A DNA stretch of 64,000 bases from Psilocybe azurescens. Taxonomy: Eukaryota > Basidiomycota > Agaricomycetes > Agaricales > Agrocybaceae. Made by a program: the position numbers and the translations under genes. The notes under the pieces are model-generated. The model was not told where the DNA came from. It ran no database searches and worked only from the letters and a program-made list of their open reading frames with translations. This document shows positions 1 to 13,184 of the stretch, one piece after another (the stretch's first letter is position 1; the number at the start of each line of letters is the position of its first letter). The stretch lies in the NCBI GenBank assembly GCA_023853785.1, contig JAJIRX010000622.1:868001-932000 (forward strand). The letters run 5' to 3'.

Positions 1-2578
1 ATTCTCTTTGCTTGAGATCCTTCCGGTGCGATGGCTCTAAAGAGTGGATACAAACTAAGTCTTATTCTCAAGATAAATATATATAGGCTTCCTTACAAAG
101 TGAAATGTTGGTCCTGTGTCTATCGTCTTCTATGTCCTTGATGCATTGTTCTTCCTCAGGTTGAAGGATGTGAAAGTAAGATATAATTGGACGTAACTAA
201 TAATCCGCAGTATCTTATGATTTGCTTTAGGCTGGGAGAGATACATTAAAATGAATGGCACCGTGATTCGAAGGCCTCAAGCTTTGAACGCCTCAGTAGT
301 GGATGATCGACCAATTTTAGTACAGTAATTCATTCCACGAGATCTTCCGGCATCGGGAATCATGAGTGTCTGTCATGTACTCGTTGTTTGAAAACTCACC
401 ACTCAATAACCTGAAATCTGAAGAATCCTTTATCACACCTGTTCTACTCCTTTTAATGGTGTCCCTTACATTACTGCGAAGTCATAATTCTATGATGTGC
501 TATCGAGAAATTCGGACACTCATCTGGTGGACACCCGAAGATTCCGAAGGAATTTAGACTTTTCAGACTTTGTTGGACCGAAGTTGAGGATTAGTTCCAC
601 GTGGACAACGCGTGCCACTACGATCCTCTAAGATCCAATTCTAAAAGCAGCGGCTGATCCGCAGACCTTGAGAAATTTGTGTCAACTTTGTCGAACTTCG
701 TCGACTAGACGCAATTATTGCCTGAATTACCACGAACGTGATCGATGTAATTCTCAAGAGTCGATGCGTACACTTGCGACAGCCTTCGCTCCAATTCCCT
801 AGACCTACATGTTTCAGGCAAGCGGTGGGGAGAGCAATTTATAGACTCAATGTCACCATCGCTAGCATTGTATTGCACATTTGATGCAATGCAAAAACAC
901 GCAGTCGTACATGAACATAATTGAGGTTGCATAGCCTCTCCCCCCCGCTGTAAATATGTGGCAGGGAATTGGAAGCAGAATGCGGGACTGACGCTCAGGG
1001 CGCGTTTTCAGAGTTATTTAATTGCGAAGCGTCTCGAATGAGACAGTACCGTGGAAGCCCGGCCCTTGGTGTATGGATTCTGCGTCGCGGAATTATGCGT
1101 GTCGATGACAGATGTTGTTCTCAAGAGATTAAGATGAGAAGGGGTTGTAGTTGGGGGCCGGGGTAGGGTGGGGTAATGAGACGGTGGGGTGCTTTCTGTG
1201 TGTGTACTGTATGTGTAACCGTGCGAGAGTTTTCCCCCTCTGACAAGTCAGTTTCTGTATATCGGAACGAGTGCAGCCTCAAACGATCATATGACTGTAG
1301 ACAGTTGCTAGCCGGTTTTGAGGCTTCGGTTTGGCCATCAAAATAGCCCAGATATATAGGTGGTCTCACGTGTGGATAGAGATTTGGATAGAGGTTATTG
1401 CACTTACCTTCATGGCGTCCGGGTCGGAAGTAAGTCTAATGCTTTCTCGTTCATCAAGTAAAGGGGTAAGCCTTCCTGGCCGTCGTTGTGCTTGGCGCGG
1501 AGCTGATGCAGATGATGGGAGGGGTTCGTAAATGTCAATACGACGTACTTCAGTAATATTGAACGTATAGGCCTCGAAGAAAGTTAGTACGATGCACAGA
1601 CGATGTTACACGTACCCTGTTCCCATGCGGAGCAAAGACAGACCGCCATTCCTTCCTTCCTTCTGGGCTCCTGATGATTAATCGCTTGAAATTTGTGAAT
1701 GATCCTTGGTCTCACGATCAAGTTTTATATCGAGAATTATGGGCTGCGCGTTCCGTTCGATCAGCAGGACAGAGGCGTAAATGAAAGCGTGTTAGACATC
1801 GACTTGCGCCATTCTTTCCTTCCGTCTGGCTCCTGATGACTGATCTGAATTTTGTGAGCGGTCCAAGGTCTCACGACCAAGTTTTATATCGAGAGTATGG
1901 ACTGGCGTTCCGTTAGATCAGCAGGACAGAGGCTTAAATGAAGCGTGTTAGACTTCTACTGTCAAGGAAGCTAAGGGATGGGAAGAGATATGGATGTAAA
2001 GAAACGATGGGACACGGAGGGCACATCGATAAGGAAAGGTTAGGGAGAGATGAAGATTAGAAGGAAGGAAGAATTGGGTCAGAATAGGCTGGAAGAAGAG
2101 GAATTATATGGTGGACAGGAGAGAGAGATAACAACTTCAGAGATAAGGGATAGAGTGATACGTGGGACTCAATGGCTTTGACGGGACATATATAATTCCC
2201 ATTGAAGTCGCGAACGAACTGCCATTACGGGCAGAACTGCCGGTGTGCTATTTTGATAAGCTCTGGTAACGTATACGGAATCGGAGAGATTTGTAATGAA
2301 TACTCAACATATGACCGGAATATAACAAGAGGGCGACTTGAATTGCAACGCACTCTCCTTCTTCCCAGCAGTGGTGGTGGTCTACAACAAGGAGCCTTTG
2401 AGGCATATTATTGGCGTTGCTGTTTGTCTTGGCACAGAAGCCGATTCACGTGGTCTCAGAAAATGACACGGCCAAAAAGGAACCGACGGCGCAAAGTCTG
2501 CAGACTGGTTCACCATGGCCAACTCCTCCTCTGATCTTTGTATGACTTTCGGTCCAAATCTCCTCTTATTCTTTAACC
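1..2578. other. Gene-free left flank
   Basis: No reading frame here shows family motifs, a credible exon chain or a codon pattern like the neighbouring genes. Open frames are under about 110 codons and look like chance. The only structure I see is the imperfect tandem duplication at about 1643-1953. The last few hundred bases are presumably the promoter and 5' UTR of the transporter that starts at 2579. An exon of a gene lying left of the window cannot be excluded. Confidence 0.5.
1643..1953. repeat. Imperfect tandem duplication, about 150 bp x 2
   Basis: Two adjacent diverged copies, roughly 1643-1797 and 1807-1953, share the blocks GCCATTC, GGCTCCTGATGA, AAGTTTTATATCGAGA, CAGCAGGACAGAGGC and GCGTGTTAGAC in the same order. 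They differ by substitutions and small indels. Neither copy is coding in any frame I can support. They could be remains of a small dispersed repeat or a local duplication. Confidence 0.75.
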
Positions 2579-5500
2579 ATGACTTCTCCTTCCCAGCCTC
2601 TAGACATAAAATCTAACAATAGACTAGTCCCCAATGACCTTGACACCCAGCCCAGCTCGTATACTCCCTCTCAGGGCACACCGGATCTTAGAGCCCTTCG
2701 AGCCCAGTATGCTGGGACTCCACCACTTCCCAATATCCCTATGCGAGGTACCGGAACGCCCACAAACAGGGCAGGAGCAGCATCGTCTTCAGCGTCTCTG
2801 CTGTCGACACCAATGACTAACGACTCCTCGCCCCTTAGACCCGGTCCTCAAGCCGTCAGTGGGCTCTCTGCTACCAGGCAGAACGTCACCAACAGCTCCG
2901 ACTCCACTATTCCCACCAGCATCGCCGATCTAGATGACCTTCCGGCGGAAGAAAAGGTCAAGGTGCTGGAACGACATCTCGTGGCGAAGGAGCAGCGCAC
3001 CAAAGCGGCACACGATGGGACGACGAAGTCTGTGGTCGGCTCTGTCCAAGACCCTGCTGTTGGCACAACCACTGGCACAGACGTTGACCCACTACATTCG
3101 AGGAGGTCATCTGCTGGTGCGACGCAACGGGTAGATATGGAGCCGTTCCCTATTCCATACGATGCCCCTGGTGCGGATGTGACGTGAGTCGTTCAATTGT
3201 GCTGTTTCATTCACAATTCCTAATATCATTTATATAGGCATGATATCTACAAATGGCACACCGATCAGCGTAGGCAAGCTGCCAGAGTCCGCTCTGTGTC
3301 ATTCGCCGGACCAAGCCAGGCTCCTGCCCCCGCCTTTGAGCACATCCATGAGCCAGGAGGTTTCAGGAGAAATTACTTACTATTACGTGCTAGTGAACAA
3401 GGAGGCGAAGAACCTCAAATTCTTAACAACTTCATTGACTTCTTGCTACTGTTTGGTCACTTCGTGCGTCTTACTTTCTTTCATAATATTTTAACCCCTA
3501 ATTTTATGTTGGTTTATCTTAGGCTGGTGAAGATTTGGAAGAGGATGATGACGAAGATAAAGACGACGAAGAGAACCTTACTCTTCATGCGGAAGAGGAT
3601 CTTTCCACTGGGTTGCCTGATGAACGAACTGGTTTGCTCGCCAGACAAGATAGTGCACGATCGCGCTCGAGGAGCAGACGGCGAAAGAACTCGGTTGCAA
3701 GACAGGGTAATGCAACTGTCACTCAAGCTGTTTTGATGGTACGTCTTCGTGCCAATAATCTATGCCGCTTGGTTTCCATCTAACTCTTCCATTCCATTGA
3801 ACTCAGCTATTGAAGTCATTCGTTGGCACTGGTGTATTGTTTCTCGGCAGGGCGTACGTCATCGTTCTAAATTTATCACTGTCCAACTTCACTGTCCAAC
3901 TTCACTCATCACATTCTATAGGTTCTACAATGGAGGGCTTCTATTTTCAATCGTGACATTCGTCTTTATTGCTTTCATTTCTTTGTATTCTTTCTTGCTC
4001 TTAGTCAAGACTAAATTTGTGATCTCTGGAAGTTTCGGAGGTGAGGCTCGCCACCCAGTATCTGGAGATAGAATTCCTATTCTTACTAAACGTTTTTCAT
4101 CACTCTTTCTACGTAGACATCGGCGGCACACTGTACGGGCCATGGATGCGCTACGTTATCCTGGGATCGATCGTCATTTCTCAAATTGGCTTTGGAGCGG
4201 CATACACCATCTTCGTCGCTCAAAATCTCCAGGTACGTTCAAGCCAAGCTTCATTCATTCATGTCCACCCCATTCTACAACCTCTACCCCACAAATCCCA
4301 TCCCATCCCTTCACTGACATCTATCCATTTTTTGTTCAATTCGTGTTTCTTCCTATCTTAGGCCTTCGTGCTAGGCGTGACGAACTGCCTCAAGCTCATC
4401 CCGGTGCAGCACTTCATCCTCGTGCAGGTGGTCGTCTTCCTCCCCCTCGTGCTCGTGCGTGATCTCGCCAAGCTGAGCTCGACGGCGCTCATCGCAGACG
4501 CGTTCATCCTTGCGGGCCTCGTGTATATCTTCGGCAGCGAGGTGTCGGTCATCGCTGAGCGCGGCATTGCCGATGTGAAGATGTTCAACCCGACGGATTT
4601 CTCGCTGTTCATTGGGTATGTGCCTTCGGAAATTTGTATGCTGTGTTAATTTTCTTACTTACGCTGTGCTTTTTCTCCTCGTCTTTAGAACCGCTGTATT
4701 TTCGTTCGAAGGCATTGGTCTTGTGAGTGCTCTTTACTGTTAACACTGACAGTCGACTATTATCTATTTCTTATTCATCAATTCTTTGCGATTTGATAAA
4801 TAGATCATTCCTATCACCGATGCAATGCGTGAACCCCACAAGTTCCCTAAGGCACTAACTGGAGTCATGGTTTTCCTCCTACGTAAGTCAGCACAAACGC
4901 CCTATCTAGCTGCAATGGAGCCTTATCTTTTTTTTTTTTGCTACTTTACTTACAACAGTTCTGTTTGGCGGTGCTGGAACCCTTGCGTATCTCGCGTTTG
5001 GATCCGACGTCCAGACGGTTGTCCTCGTCAACCTCGATTCACGCAGCCAGATGGTGCAATCTGTACGTATCTGCGTCCTTCCTTCTTTCCCTCTATCGCT
5101 CTCAATCTAACATAACCACTCTTTTTTTTTACTTTCCTCCAGGTCCAGCTATTCTACGCTCTCGCGATCCTGCTCTCCGTCCCTCTGCAACTGTTTCCGG
5201 CCATCCGCATCCTCGAGAACGGCCTCTTCACGCGTAGCGGCAAAATGGACACGCGCATCAAGTGGTACAAGAATATATTCAGGTTCGGCATGGTCTTCTT
5301 CTGCACGATCATCAGCTGGATCGGCGCGGCGGACTTGGACAAGTTTGTCGCGTTCGTCGGGTGTTTTGCGTGGTATGTCTTTTTATTTAATAATATTATT
5401 TATTTTTATTATTTTCATTTTCACCGTGAATTACTTCCTTTCCAACATGTCTGCTAACATTTCCCCGCCTTTTTTATAGTGTGCCGCTGTGCTATGTATA

Positions 5501-5746
5501 CCCGCCGATGCTGCACCTCAAAGCGTGTGCACGAACGCGCAAAGAAAAGGCAGCGGACATTGCGCTGATCATATTCGGTGTTGTCGCTGCTGCTTACACC
5601 ACCACGCAGACGTTGAAGGTTCGTCCTTGTTCTTCTCTCTTTTCTATTTTCGAAGAACCGCCGTGACTGACGAGGCATTTTTTTCACAGTTGATTTTCGC
5701 TCCAAACCCTGCCGCAGGTTCTCCATATGGGAATTGCGAAGCGTGA
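2579..5746 (+). CDS. Vacuolar amino acid transporter, AVT3/AVT4-like (AAAP family)
   Basis: Spliced by eye into about 13 exons giving roughly 740 residues with no frame break. The first about 330 residues are a polar, Ser/Pro-rich cytosolic tail with an acidic stretch and an Arg-Ser patch (RSRSRSRRRK), typical of the long N-termini of Avt3/Avt4. The membrane core begins at LLKSFVGTGVLFLGRAFYNG and continues with the conserved blocks GFGAAYTIFVAQNL, FSFEGIGLIIPITDAM, GGAGTLAYLAFG and FYALAILLSVPLQLFPA. These blocks define the Aa_trans family. By analogy with yeast it exports neutral amino acids from the vacuole in a proton-coupled way; that role is inferred. The start at 2579 is the first ATG of a long uninterrupted exon. 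The gene is convergent with the AhpC/TSA-like gene downstream. Confidence 0.9.
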
Positions 5747-6255
5747 ACGCAGTCCTTCGTCCGTTTCTTTCAGCGCCTTTCTTGACTTGCGAATTTTGGA
5801 CGACTGGATGGATATAGCCTTTTCACTACATGATCTCTCGGGATTGCCTATAAAATGGCGATCCTCCTAATGAACCCCCATCAGTTACGCCTACGCCTTG
5901 CGCATATATTATCTTCTTGCTTTTTACCTCATTGTTTTCTAGTTGCTTACAATACATTCATATGTTATTGAATCCGGTGCAGGCCTGACAAGAACTAGAA
6001 TGGGTATGAGTTTTCATTGGAAAAAGTGGCTGACATACAGTACGGTAAATTTCGTGATTGAAGAAAATGAGGGGTGCGGGGGCGGTAGGGTGTGGATTCG
6101 ATAATAAGGTATAGTGAAAAATATGGCAATGAAAAGAAGACAAACGAAAACGACAATTGAACGAGCTTGTATACAATTTGGAGGAATCACGATGATTAAT
6201 AAAAAAGAAAAAAGTGGGTGTTGAATCTTCAACAAATGTCCGGCTGAACAGACAT

Positions 6256-9200
6256 TTACAATACCACGTCGTGGAAGAACACATAGCTTCCGCCTTCGGG
6301 TGGGGTGCGGTGCTCCGACTCCATGAACTAGCGCTGTCGCTAAACGAATCCATCGACCTCCGTGCATCGCCAACCATCACTATCCTCGCCGTGTCCGACG
6401 CTTCACGCTCGGCATCCGAATCCGAATCCAAACCCAAACCCAAATCCTCGTCCATTTTCCCAATCACCTCCATATCCTCCAATTCGTTACAGGTATCCCA
6501 ATGCATCCCACGATTACTTCTAGCTTCCTCTTTTCCTTTGCCCTCTTTTTGTTGTTGTTCCGTTTCCCCTCCACCACCGATGACGCCTCTGAGGTCGTCA
6601 CGCTCACATCCGCGGAGTAACCCTGAGCACTCACAGCCATCCCAATCGCCCTCCGCATATTCTTTCTTCTCCCTCAACCGCTCAATGCTTTGCTGTCTCT
6701 GCTCCATCCAACGCTCCTCTTCCTCCCGACTCATCATTCCCCCGCCTACGCTTCCAAAATCGACGCCCATACCAACCCCCATGGAATAGCGACGTGTCTG
6801 CCGCTTGGTTCGTAAACCCTCACTGTTCATGGTACCGACATTAATCGAACCTTTACGGGTTAGTCCGACGGACAATGCACTGGCAACACTTGCAGCGCGG
6901 CTCAGGGCGAGTGTTCCTGTCAACGCTTTCAGGCTTGACATGCGGCGTCTGCGCTGTAGGGGCCGGAGGGGCGCTAGGCTTGGCGAGGTTGGCAATACCG
7001 CGTTGGATAATACGGTACTGTCAGCATTAGATCCCACTATAATCGACTCGAATGGCCTTTCGTCTCCGTGAGAGAGCCTCGACACGTCTATTCCTGCCGC
7101 AGTCAACACATCTTCAATCGGGGCGTGTCCTTTTGTCGTTTGCATCCGATGAGCAAAAGAGCATGTCAATCTATATGAAGAAAAGTATCAGCCAGAAAAC
7201 ATTTCATCCACCCCAATCAATCTCCTTCAGATTAATTAAAGGAAGAACATTCGAGAAATGAAAGAAAACCAAAGCTAAGCGGTAAAAGAGGAAGACTTAC
7301 CCAGGGCCAAAAATAAACTCCCCACCGAGCTGGCCTACATTGCCACCTTTCTCCCAGACGGGCATCCTCACTTTGATGGCACGGACGACGACCATCGCAA
7401 TCCCCCCCATCAGACCGTGCTTCACGTATCCTCCAGATTTCCCCCTTACGCCTGAGTCACACTTGTCCTCTGCCTTTCGATCAACATGATCACTAACGCC
7501 AATCGACGGACCCGGCCCCACCAATGATTGTTTCTGCCCCAACTGATGCTGCTGATACTGATAAAAGCTATGACTCTGATGCATTTGTCGACAATCGTCG
7601 CCGTCCTTGCCCATTCCCAGCGCATTATACACCGCTAGCGCCGGATCCGTGTACATCTTGAATGGCAGTCCAAATATTTGCCTATACTTGTGTATCATCC
7701 CAGGTGCGCCGTTGCTGATCACGACGAACTTGACCAAGCGCGCGCGGATGTTCTCCGCGTCCTCACTCGAGCCGGCTGGCCACTCGGCAAGCATCTCGGG
7801 GCGCACGAGCGATTTGAGCGAGGTCATATAGTCCTGGCAGAGAGGGCACCAGAAGTGGCGGATGAACACGACGATGGTGCGCGTCGCGGCGAAGAGCGAG
7901 CCGAAGGAGACGTGTGTGCCATCTTCGCAGGTGAGAGGGAGCGAGGCCGCGAATGTGATCTGAGGAGGTGTCGGGAGGGTCCACTCTGTGGGGAATGCAA
8001 ATACTCCTGAAGGTGGCGGTATTTTGCATTTTGGCTTTGTGGAAGAGGGTGCAGGTACAGTGGGGATGGTAGTGGCGCATGCATGAGCACATCCGTCGCC
8101 AGTCGTATAGTCATACCATGGCTTGTCGTCCTCTGTGGCCACTTTCGACTTCTTTTGGCGATGAATAAAGGCTTTATGGACATTGGAGGATGTGGGGCAG
8201 GACGCGGACTAGTATATCTGTGGTCATCCTGCGAAGGATTGGTGGCAAAAGACGGCTCTGATACAGAGATATTGACATTCGACATGTTTGATGCCGAAGA
8301 CATACTTGGCTCGACAGGTGACAAGGGCGGCATGGGTGACATTTCAGGCTTCTCCGACACAAGCCCACTATTTGTGCGATCGTGTTGGCCACTAGCGTTC
8401 TCTGTGACTGTTCTAGGACTCCCCACGTTTAAAGCCTGAAAGACAGTCGTCGTGTTCCTCCTTTTAGCGGCTGTCGAACCAGAGTCTATGTTTGCGGAAT
8501 GACGCTTCTTTTCACCGCTCACCAAGTGATGATCATCGGAATCAAGTTTATCAGTCAACTGATTGATGATTAATGGATCGAGAACTCTTCTCAGGTGCGC
8601 GGGCGAGCTATTATCGCAATCACTGTTGATGGTTGGCCTCGTCTCTTCTATATCCTGCATCTCCCTGCACTTCTGGCTCAATTGTGGATCTAAAGATAGA
8701 GGATTTGTCATCACAAACGACACTAGAAAAGGTGATCTCTTCTGACCGTCGTCATTGTACATATCGACCGACTTCGTGCATTTCATTTCATCAGCTCTCG
8801 TGATGGGCGTTGTAGAGGCGCGGCCACGACGTGATTTATTTCTGGAAGAATCCCAAGTAACGGTCGACACCATAGCCTGAGGTGCTGATATAGACGACTT
8901 GGATACCGGTCGTGATTCTGCGGTGCTAGGACGCCTTCCAGCAGGGCCTTCCACTATGGGAAGATTACCTATGCCGTTATTGCGCAATAAACTGATCTTC
9001 CTGGGGAAGAGAAATTTTGCCAATCGATTCTGGGGACTGAGCTTCTGCGTCGCACTTGTCCGGACAGATTGCGCCCGCTGATGGGTGGGATTACCCTTTG
9101 GTTTTGCCTGTGCCTGTGCCTGTGGATTGAGTTGAGGTGTATGCCGTCGAATCAAAATTGGTGATTTTAGTTTGAGTGATGACTTGATATATGCGTCCTC

Positions 9201-9865
9201 CTCGTCAGAATCTGTTCCACTCGAGCCGTTATCATCACCGTCGTTCGCATCTCCTTCGGAGCGGAACTGAGACAAGCGTTCAAGAGTGTCATTTCTGACT
9301 GGCCAAGGTCGCTTTGACTTGGGCGAAGCAAGGTCTATATCGGTGCGTGACTGACAAGGCGTTGCGATACGCGGAAACGCCTGCAGAGTACCCACAGGAT
9401 TCCCGTCTTTCTGATTCATCTGAGAATAAGGCGTATAGTGACCTGTTCTTAGGGCGCCTTATCCTTCGGCAGTTGAGGCCTCGGTGTGACGGCTTTTAGG
9501 GGTGATCCTGAAGAGAGCATGTTGTAGGTGGTATAATTACTGCCCGGGCGACTCTGGATGGTAGCGGAACTAGTTGGCGAGGAATATGAATACGAGCTCG
9601 AGTACCTGCGGTCTCCGAGAATACTTAGAGTCTCTTGACTTCCATATGGACCAGAACAAGGTGGAATGATTGAATGGGTACCAGGCAGAGCGCTCGAAGT
9701 TCTGTTTCGGAGCACCCACAATGGTGCAAACGGGTCCAAAGGATCAGGAGATGGGTATCTTTCAGATTGGTCGATGACAGGGGGTGGCTTTCGTGGTATC
9801 CGATGGGAGCTTAAACCGTTGGTCGCCGTCAGATCCAGAAACGACGACGAGGGGCTCAGAGTCAT
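6256..9865 (-). CDS. AhpC/TSA-type (PRXL2/AAED1-like) thioredoxin-fold protein with long disordered N-terminus
   Basis: The C-terminal half carries an AhpC-TSA_2 fold: VVFIRHFWCPLCQDYM with a CPLC pair, then FVVISNGAPGMIHKYRQIFG and FKMYTDPALAVYNALGMG. A clear intron (7170-7296) joins the block ending EFIFGPG to CSFAHRMQTTKGHAPIEDVL, the expected family end. About 500 residues ahead of the domain are Ser/Pro/charged and disordered. The frame changes three times without a convincing intron: near 9457 (KDK to ALRTGHYTPY), near 8164 (MSIKPLF to HRQKKSKVA) and near 6324, after which the frame ends in GGSYVFFHDVVL at 6256. One missing base at each site restores a single frame. If these are real, the gene is broken; I think sequence errors are likelier. 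A thiol redox function is inferred. Confidence 0.75.
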
Positions 9866-10763
9866 GACTGCAGGAAAGAACGACCGATAGAAAGAACGCA
9901 GAAACAGAAGAGGAAAATAACAAGAACTGAACCACGCTCAGGATGCGTGCCCCATGAGTTACATGTGGGAGGTACTTATAAGTGGAAAAGCTAGCAGGGA
10001 AGGAGATTAAGGCCCAACTGTCGTGAGGCTGACAAGCGGAACACGTGCACTTCCTGTAACTTCTATCGACGCGTCTTCCAATCGTACCGTCGGTCTATCT
10101 GTTCTCGTAAAGCATACCGTTTGACATGAGTCTAAGTACTCTTAGCAGTTCTCTTGACGCTTTTTCCCTGATTGAGAGTCTCCCGAGAAAGCCACGCTGA
10201 CGACGCGTGGCTTTTAAATTCGTACTAATAGCTGGAAAATATCCGGAACGCTATGCTATCGATACCAATGCAACTATCCTAAAAAGGCGCCGTATCTATA
10301 ATGCCGCCCTAAAAACACCTCATCTGTCTACACACGTAGTCCCCGACAAGAACAACTTGTATCCGCTCGAGTTGCATACGTACTAAGAAGCGTGAGAATC
10401 CCGCTGAAGCCTGCGTTCCTCCTCGGAGCATTCTAAGTAAGGTATTTTAGATGACAACTGAGGTCAAGCTAATAATCCATGAACTATAGTGTTCTAGCCA
10501 GCTCCAGTTAACGCCAACTAACCTCCCTGCATATTAAATGTGACCCCTAGTAGATGGTAGATGACGAAACAGTTCGAATGGACTTGGATAATTCCAAAGA
10601 TAGCACACTTATTTATAGAATACCCCTCACCCGAATTCTCCAGGCTCCCCAATATCGTCATTTGCGTCATCTATGTGCGTTTGGTTCGTTACAATATCGT
10701 ATATAAGGCCTCTTCCAATTAACATTTTTACTCACAAATACCAACCCACTTAGTATCTACAAA
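9866..10763. other. Intergenic region
   Basis: No gene supported. It holds the promoter of the minus-strand AhpC-like gene at its left edge and the promoter of the plus-strand gene at 10764 at its right edge. Frames in between are short and lack motifs. Confidence 0.6.
10700..10706 (+). promoter_or_regulatory. TATA-like box of the gene at 10764
   Basis: TATATAA lies about 60 bp upstream of the ATG at 10764, in an otherwise non-coding stretch. This spacing suits a short fungal 5' UTR. It is a sequence match only. Confidence 0.45.
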
Positions 10764-11947
10764 ATGTCCTCTACAACCCAAAACGTCTCTGCATCTCACA
10801 ACTCAGACACCGCCCCCGCACCATCCAATACCTCTGGGAGCAACAGTGCTACAGCGTTTGCCCCAGGTGGAGACACCACTTATCCTGAGCAAATTCATGC
10901 AGGAAAAGTTGGATATGGTCCAAACTACCGAACTGGTCCTGTATGCCGTCCTTATCAATTTACATATCTTCTCGATACTAACGCATCATGACATGACAGT
11001 CACTGGAGGACAAAATTCAAGGTCTGAAGGAAGAATTAAAAGGGAAAGTGACTCGAAACTCTGAACTTGTCGAACATGGACGTCAAGTAAAGAACGGCGA
11101 GGAGAAGAGGAAGAAGCTCACCGGCGAGGTACCACTCTTCCTTCCCGTCGCTGAATCAATAAGCTAACCAGAATACAATGATATACAGGATGAGCCTAAC
11201 CCATTCACGAACGCAAAGGACGATGATTCAGAGGAGAAAAACAATGCCCATAATGACTCTGCTGGTCCCACACCGACCCACGAACCATCCAACAATCAAC
11301 CCAACACCTCCGATGCTCAACACTCTCAGCCGTCCACTCACGCTCCTGTAGCTTCATTCAACAATCAACCCGACACCTATGATGTTCAACACTCTCAGCC
11401 GTCCACTCACGCTCCTGTAGCTTCATCCAACAATCAACCCTACACTTACGATGCTCAACACTCTCAGCAGGCCACTCACACTCCTGTAGCATCAGGACTC
11501 AATGGTCCCATTGGCATACGCGACGGTGAAATCCAGGGACTCTCCAGCACACAAAGTCCACATGCCCACTTCGAATCCAGCCGCGGGGCACAGCAGGACC
11601 AGAATTCTTCTCAAACCGACCCCTTCGGAATGGCGCCCAGCCAAGTTTCTGGACAGCAATATAAAGCAAATACAAACACAAGCACTGACTCTGCCCCTCA
11701 TCAATCTCAGCCCTTGAACCGGACCCCAGCGCCCACTCCAACATCCAATAATTTCGGCTCCGACGATTCCGTTCCACAGCAGCCGCCCAAAGCCAATCCA
11801 TTCGGCATGGCTGTGAACCAGGGACACGGCAAAGGTGCCATGGAGCAAGCGGCTACTGTCGCTCCTGAGGGAACCGAGGATGCAGAGAGGCAAAGGAAGG
11901 GGAACAACGTTGATTTTGCGGCGAGGCCTGTTGAGGCACGTCAGTAA
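10764..11947 (+). CDS. Small charged-helix protein with 23-residue tandem repeat (unnamed basidiomycete family)
   Basis: Three exons splice cleanly (introns about 10940-11000 and 11130-11190). A polar N-terminus runs into a charged, probably helical segment containing SLEDKIQGLKEELKGK, followed by an NPFTNAKDD segment. A low-complexity Gln/Ser/Pro/Thr-rich tail follows with three 23-residue repeats (NNQPxTxDxQHSQ...HAPVAS) and a duplicated DPFGM/NPFGM motif. No signal peptide, membrane segment or catalytic motif is visible. A second, shorter member with the same helix (FAEKIQGFKEELQGK) lies at 17222. I do not know its function. Confidence 0.75.
11291..11497 (+). repeat. Three in-frame 69-bp tandem repeats
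   Basis: Units begin at 11291, 11360 and 11429, each with AACAATCAACCC. A 69-bp period equals 23 codons, so copy-number change keeps the frame. The first two units are nearly identical and the third is more diverged, which points to recent expansion. They encode part of the disordered tail of the protein starting at 10764. Confidence 0.9.
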
Positions 11948-13184
11948 ATGTCTTGACTAATGAAGTTTACCACGCCATACGGGAGAGATTTGAATAGGAA
12001 TACCTCCAACGAGTAATTGTATCCGCGAGCGCTTGAAGGCGCTTCGTTTTGACTCTAATCTCATGTAGTTTCTATTATAGTTGTACTAATACCTACTCAT
12101 AATATATCTTTGTCTACATATCTTAGTGATGCTCATGGCTTCGGTAGTGTTAGATGTTCCTTGCATCTGCCACTTCTAGGCACCTCGAAACATCTTGGCC
12201 AGCCTTTGCTGAGCATACCTGCAGTCTCAAATGGCTTTGTAACATGTTTTGACATTGGTTTCTATATCTATATATAAGTCTATATGTAGTCTACCTTGAA
12301 TAATAGAACCTAATATCCCTGGTATATCATTGGCTCGAACTCAGAAATTGCACCCTCAGACTTCGTTTAGCTACTTCAAAACTCGCATGTCACCTCATCG
12401 TATCTACCCACCTTCGTCTAGCTTTAGACATCTCGAGAATCGACCCTTCATTGCTGCCTACCCTGCAGAAACCTTGATTCGCAATCCTCAGAGCCACTCA
12501 TTGCGAAGTAGGACTACTTTTTGTTTAGGTTTTTGCACTGCACGCCGCTTCGTAGACATATCAAAAGTGGATTATATTCATCTGTTACACAATCCTTAGA
12601 TGAACTGCGCCTTGGTATGTTGGCTTACTCGTCCATCGACATCATGGACCTTTTGTCCTCTAGTGAATATTAGTTCGAACGAGTTAGGACGTACTTGAAT
12701 AGAAAGGGGTCAATTCGACAGACGCACCATCATATTGTTATGCGCGTTTCCGTGTTTTCAACGGCACGACTATCCACTGGAGAGGATAAAGAAAGTGCAT
12801 TTTGTGCCAAAATGAAGCCCCGGCAGACGTTATTGGTGAGTTAACTGATGATGTGGTCCGTGCACGCTGAACTATTTACATCAGATCCAGGCACTACTGA
12901 GCGCGAGAAACGTGAGTGCACGTTTGAGCAAACTTGTTGTTCCAAACTACAATCTAAACATACAGGCATTTGTGAGTATGGAATATCCATGAATCACTTT
13001 AAATAAACTCGAATAACCTAGGATGCCTACATGGAGAAGCCACTGAACATAACGAAGATGCGAAGAGGGCTTTGCAGGCGCTATCACAGCATTTGATTTC
13101 ATATCCCAATGTTTAGCATTTTAGAGAAGAGGGACTCAAGGCAGCGTAAGTCATTTATACGACAGTTTTACGCTTGGCTGTGGC
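11948..13184. other. Gene-poor stretch after the repeat protein
   Basis: This holds the 3' UTR of the upstream gene and then about 1 kb with no supported exon chain. An 89-codon frame at 12330-12599 has no recognisable motif. GT-AG-like boundaries near 12830-13020 surround tiny open pieces and could be the eroded 5' part of the RAI1-like pseudogene that follows. Confidence 0.4.

Noticed and set aside
3749..4462. Long plus-strand frame across the transporter gene
   Set aside because: It reads through several introns of the AVT3-like gene in the wrong frame; the spliced exons give the conserved transporter blocks.
6214..6789. Plus-strand 191-codon Ser/Pro-rich frame
   Set aside because: It is the antisense shadow of the low-complexity C-terminal part of the AhpC/TSA-like gene.
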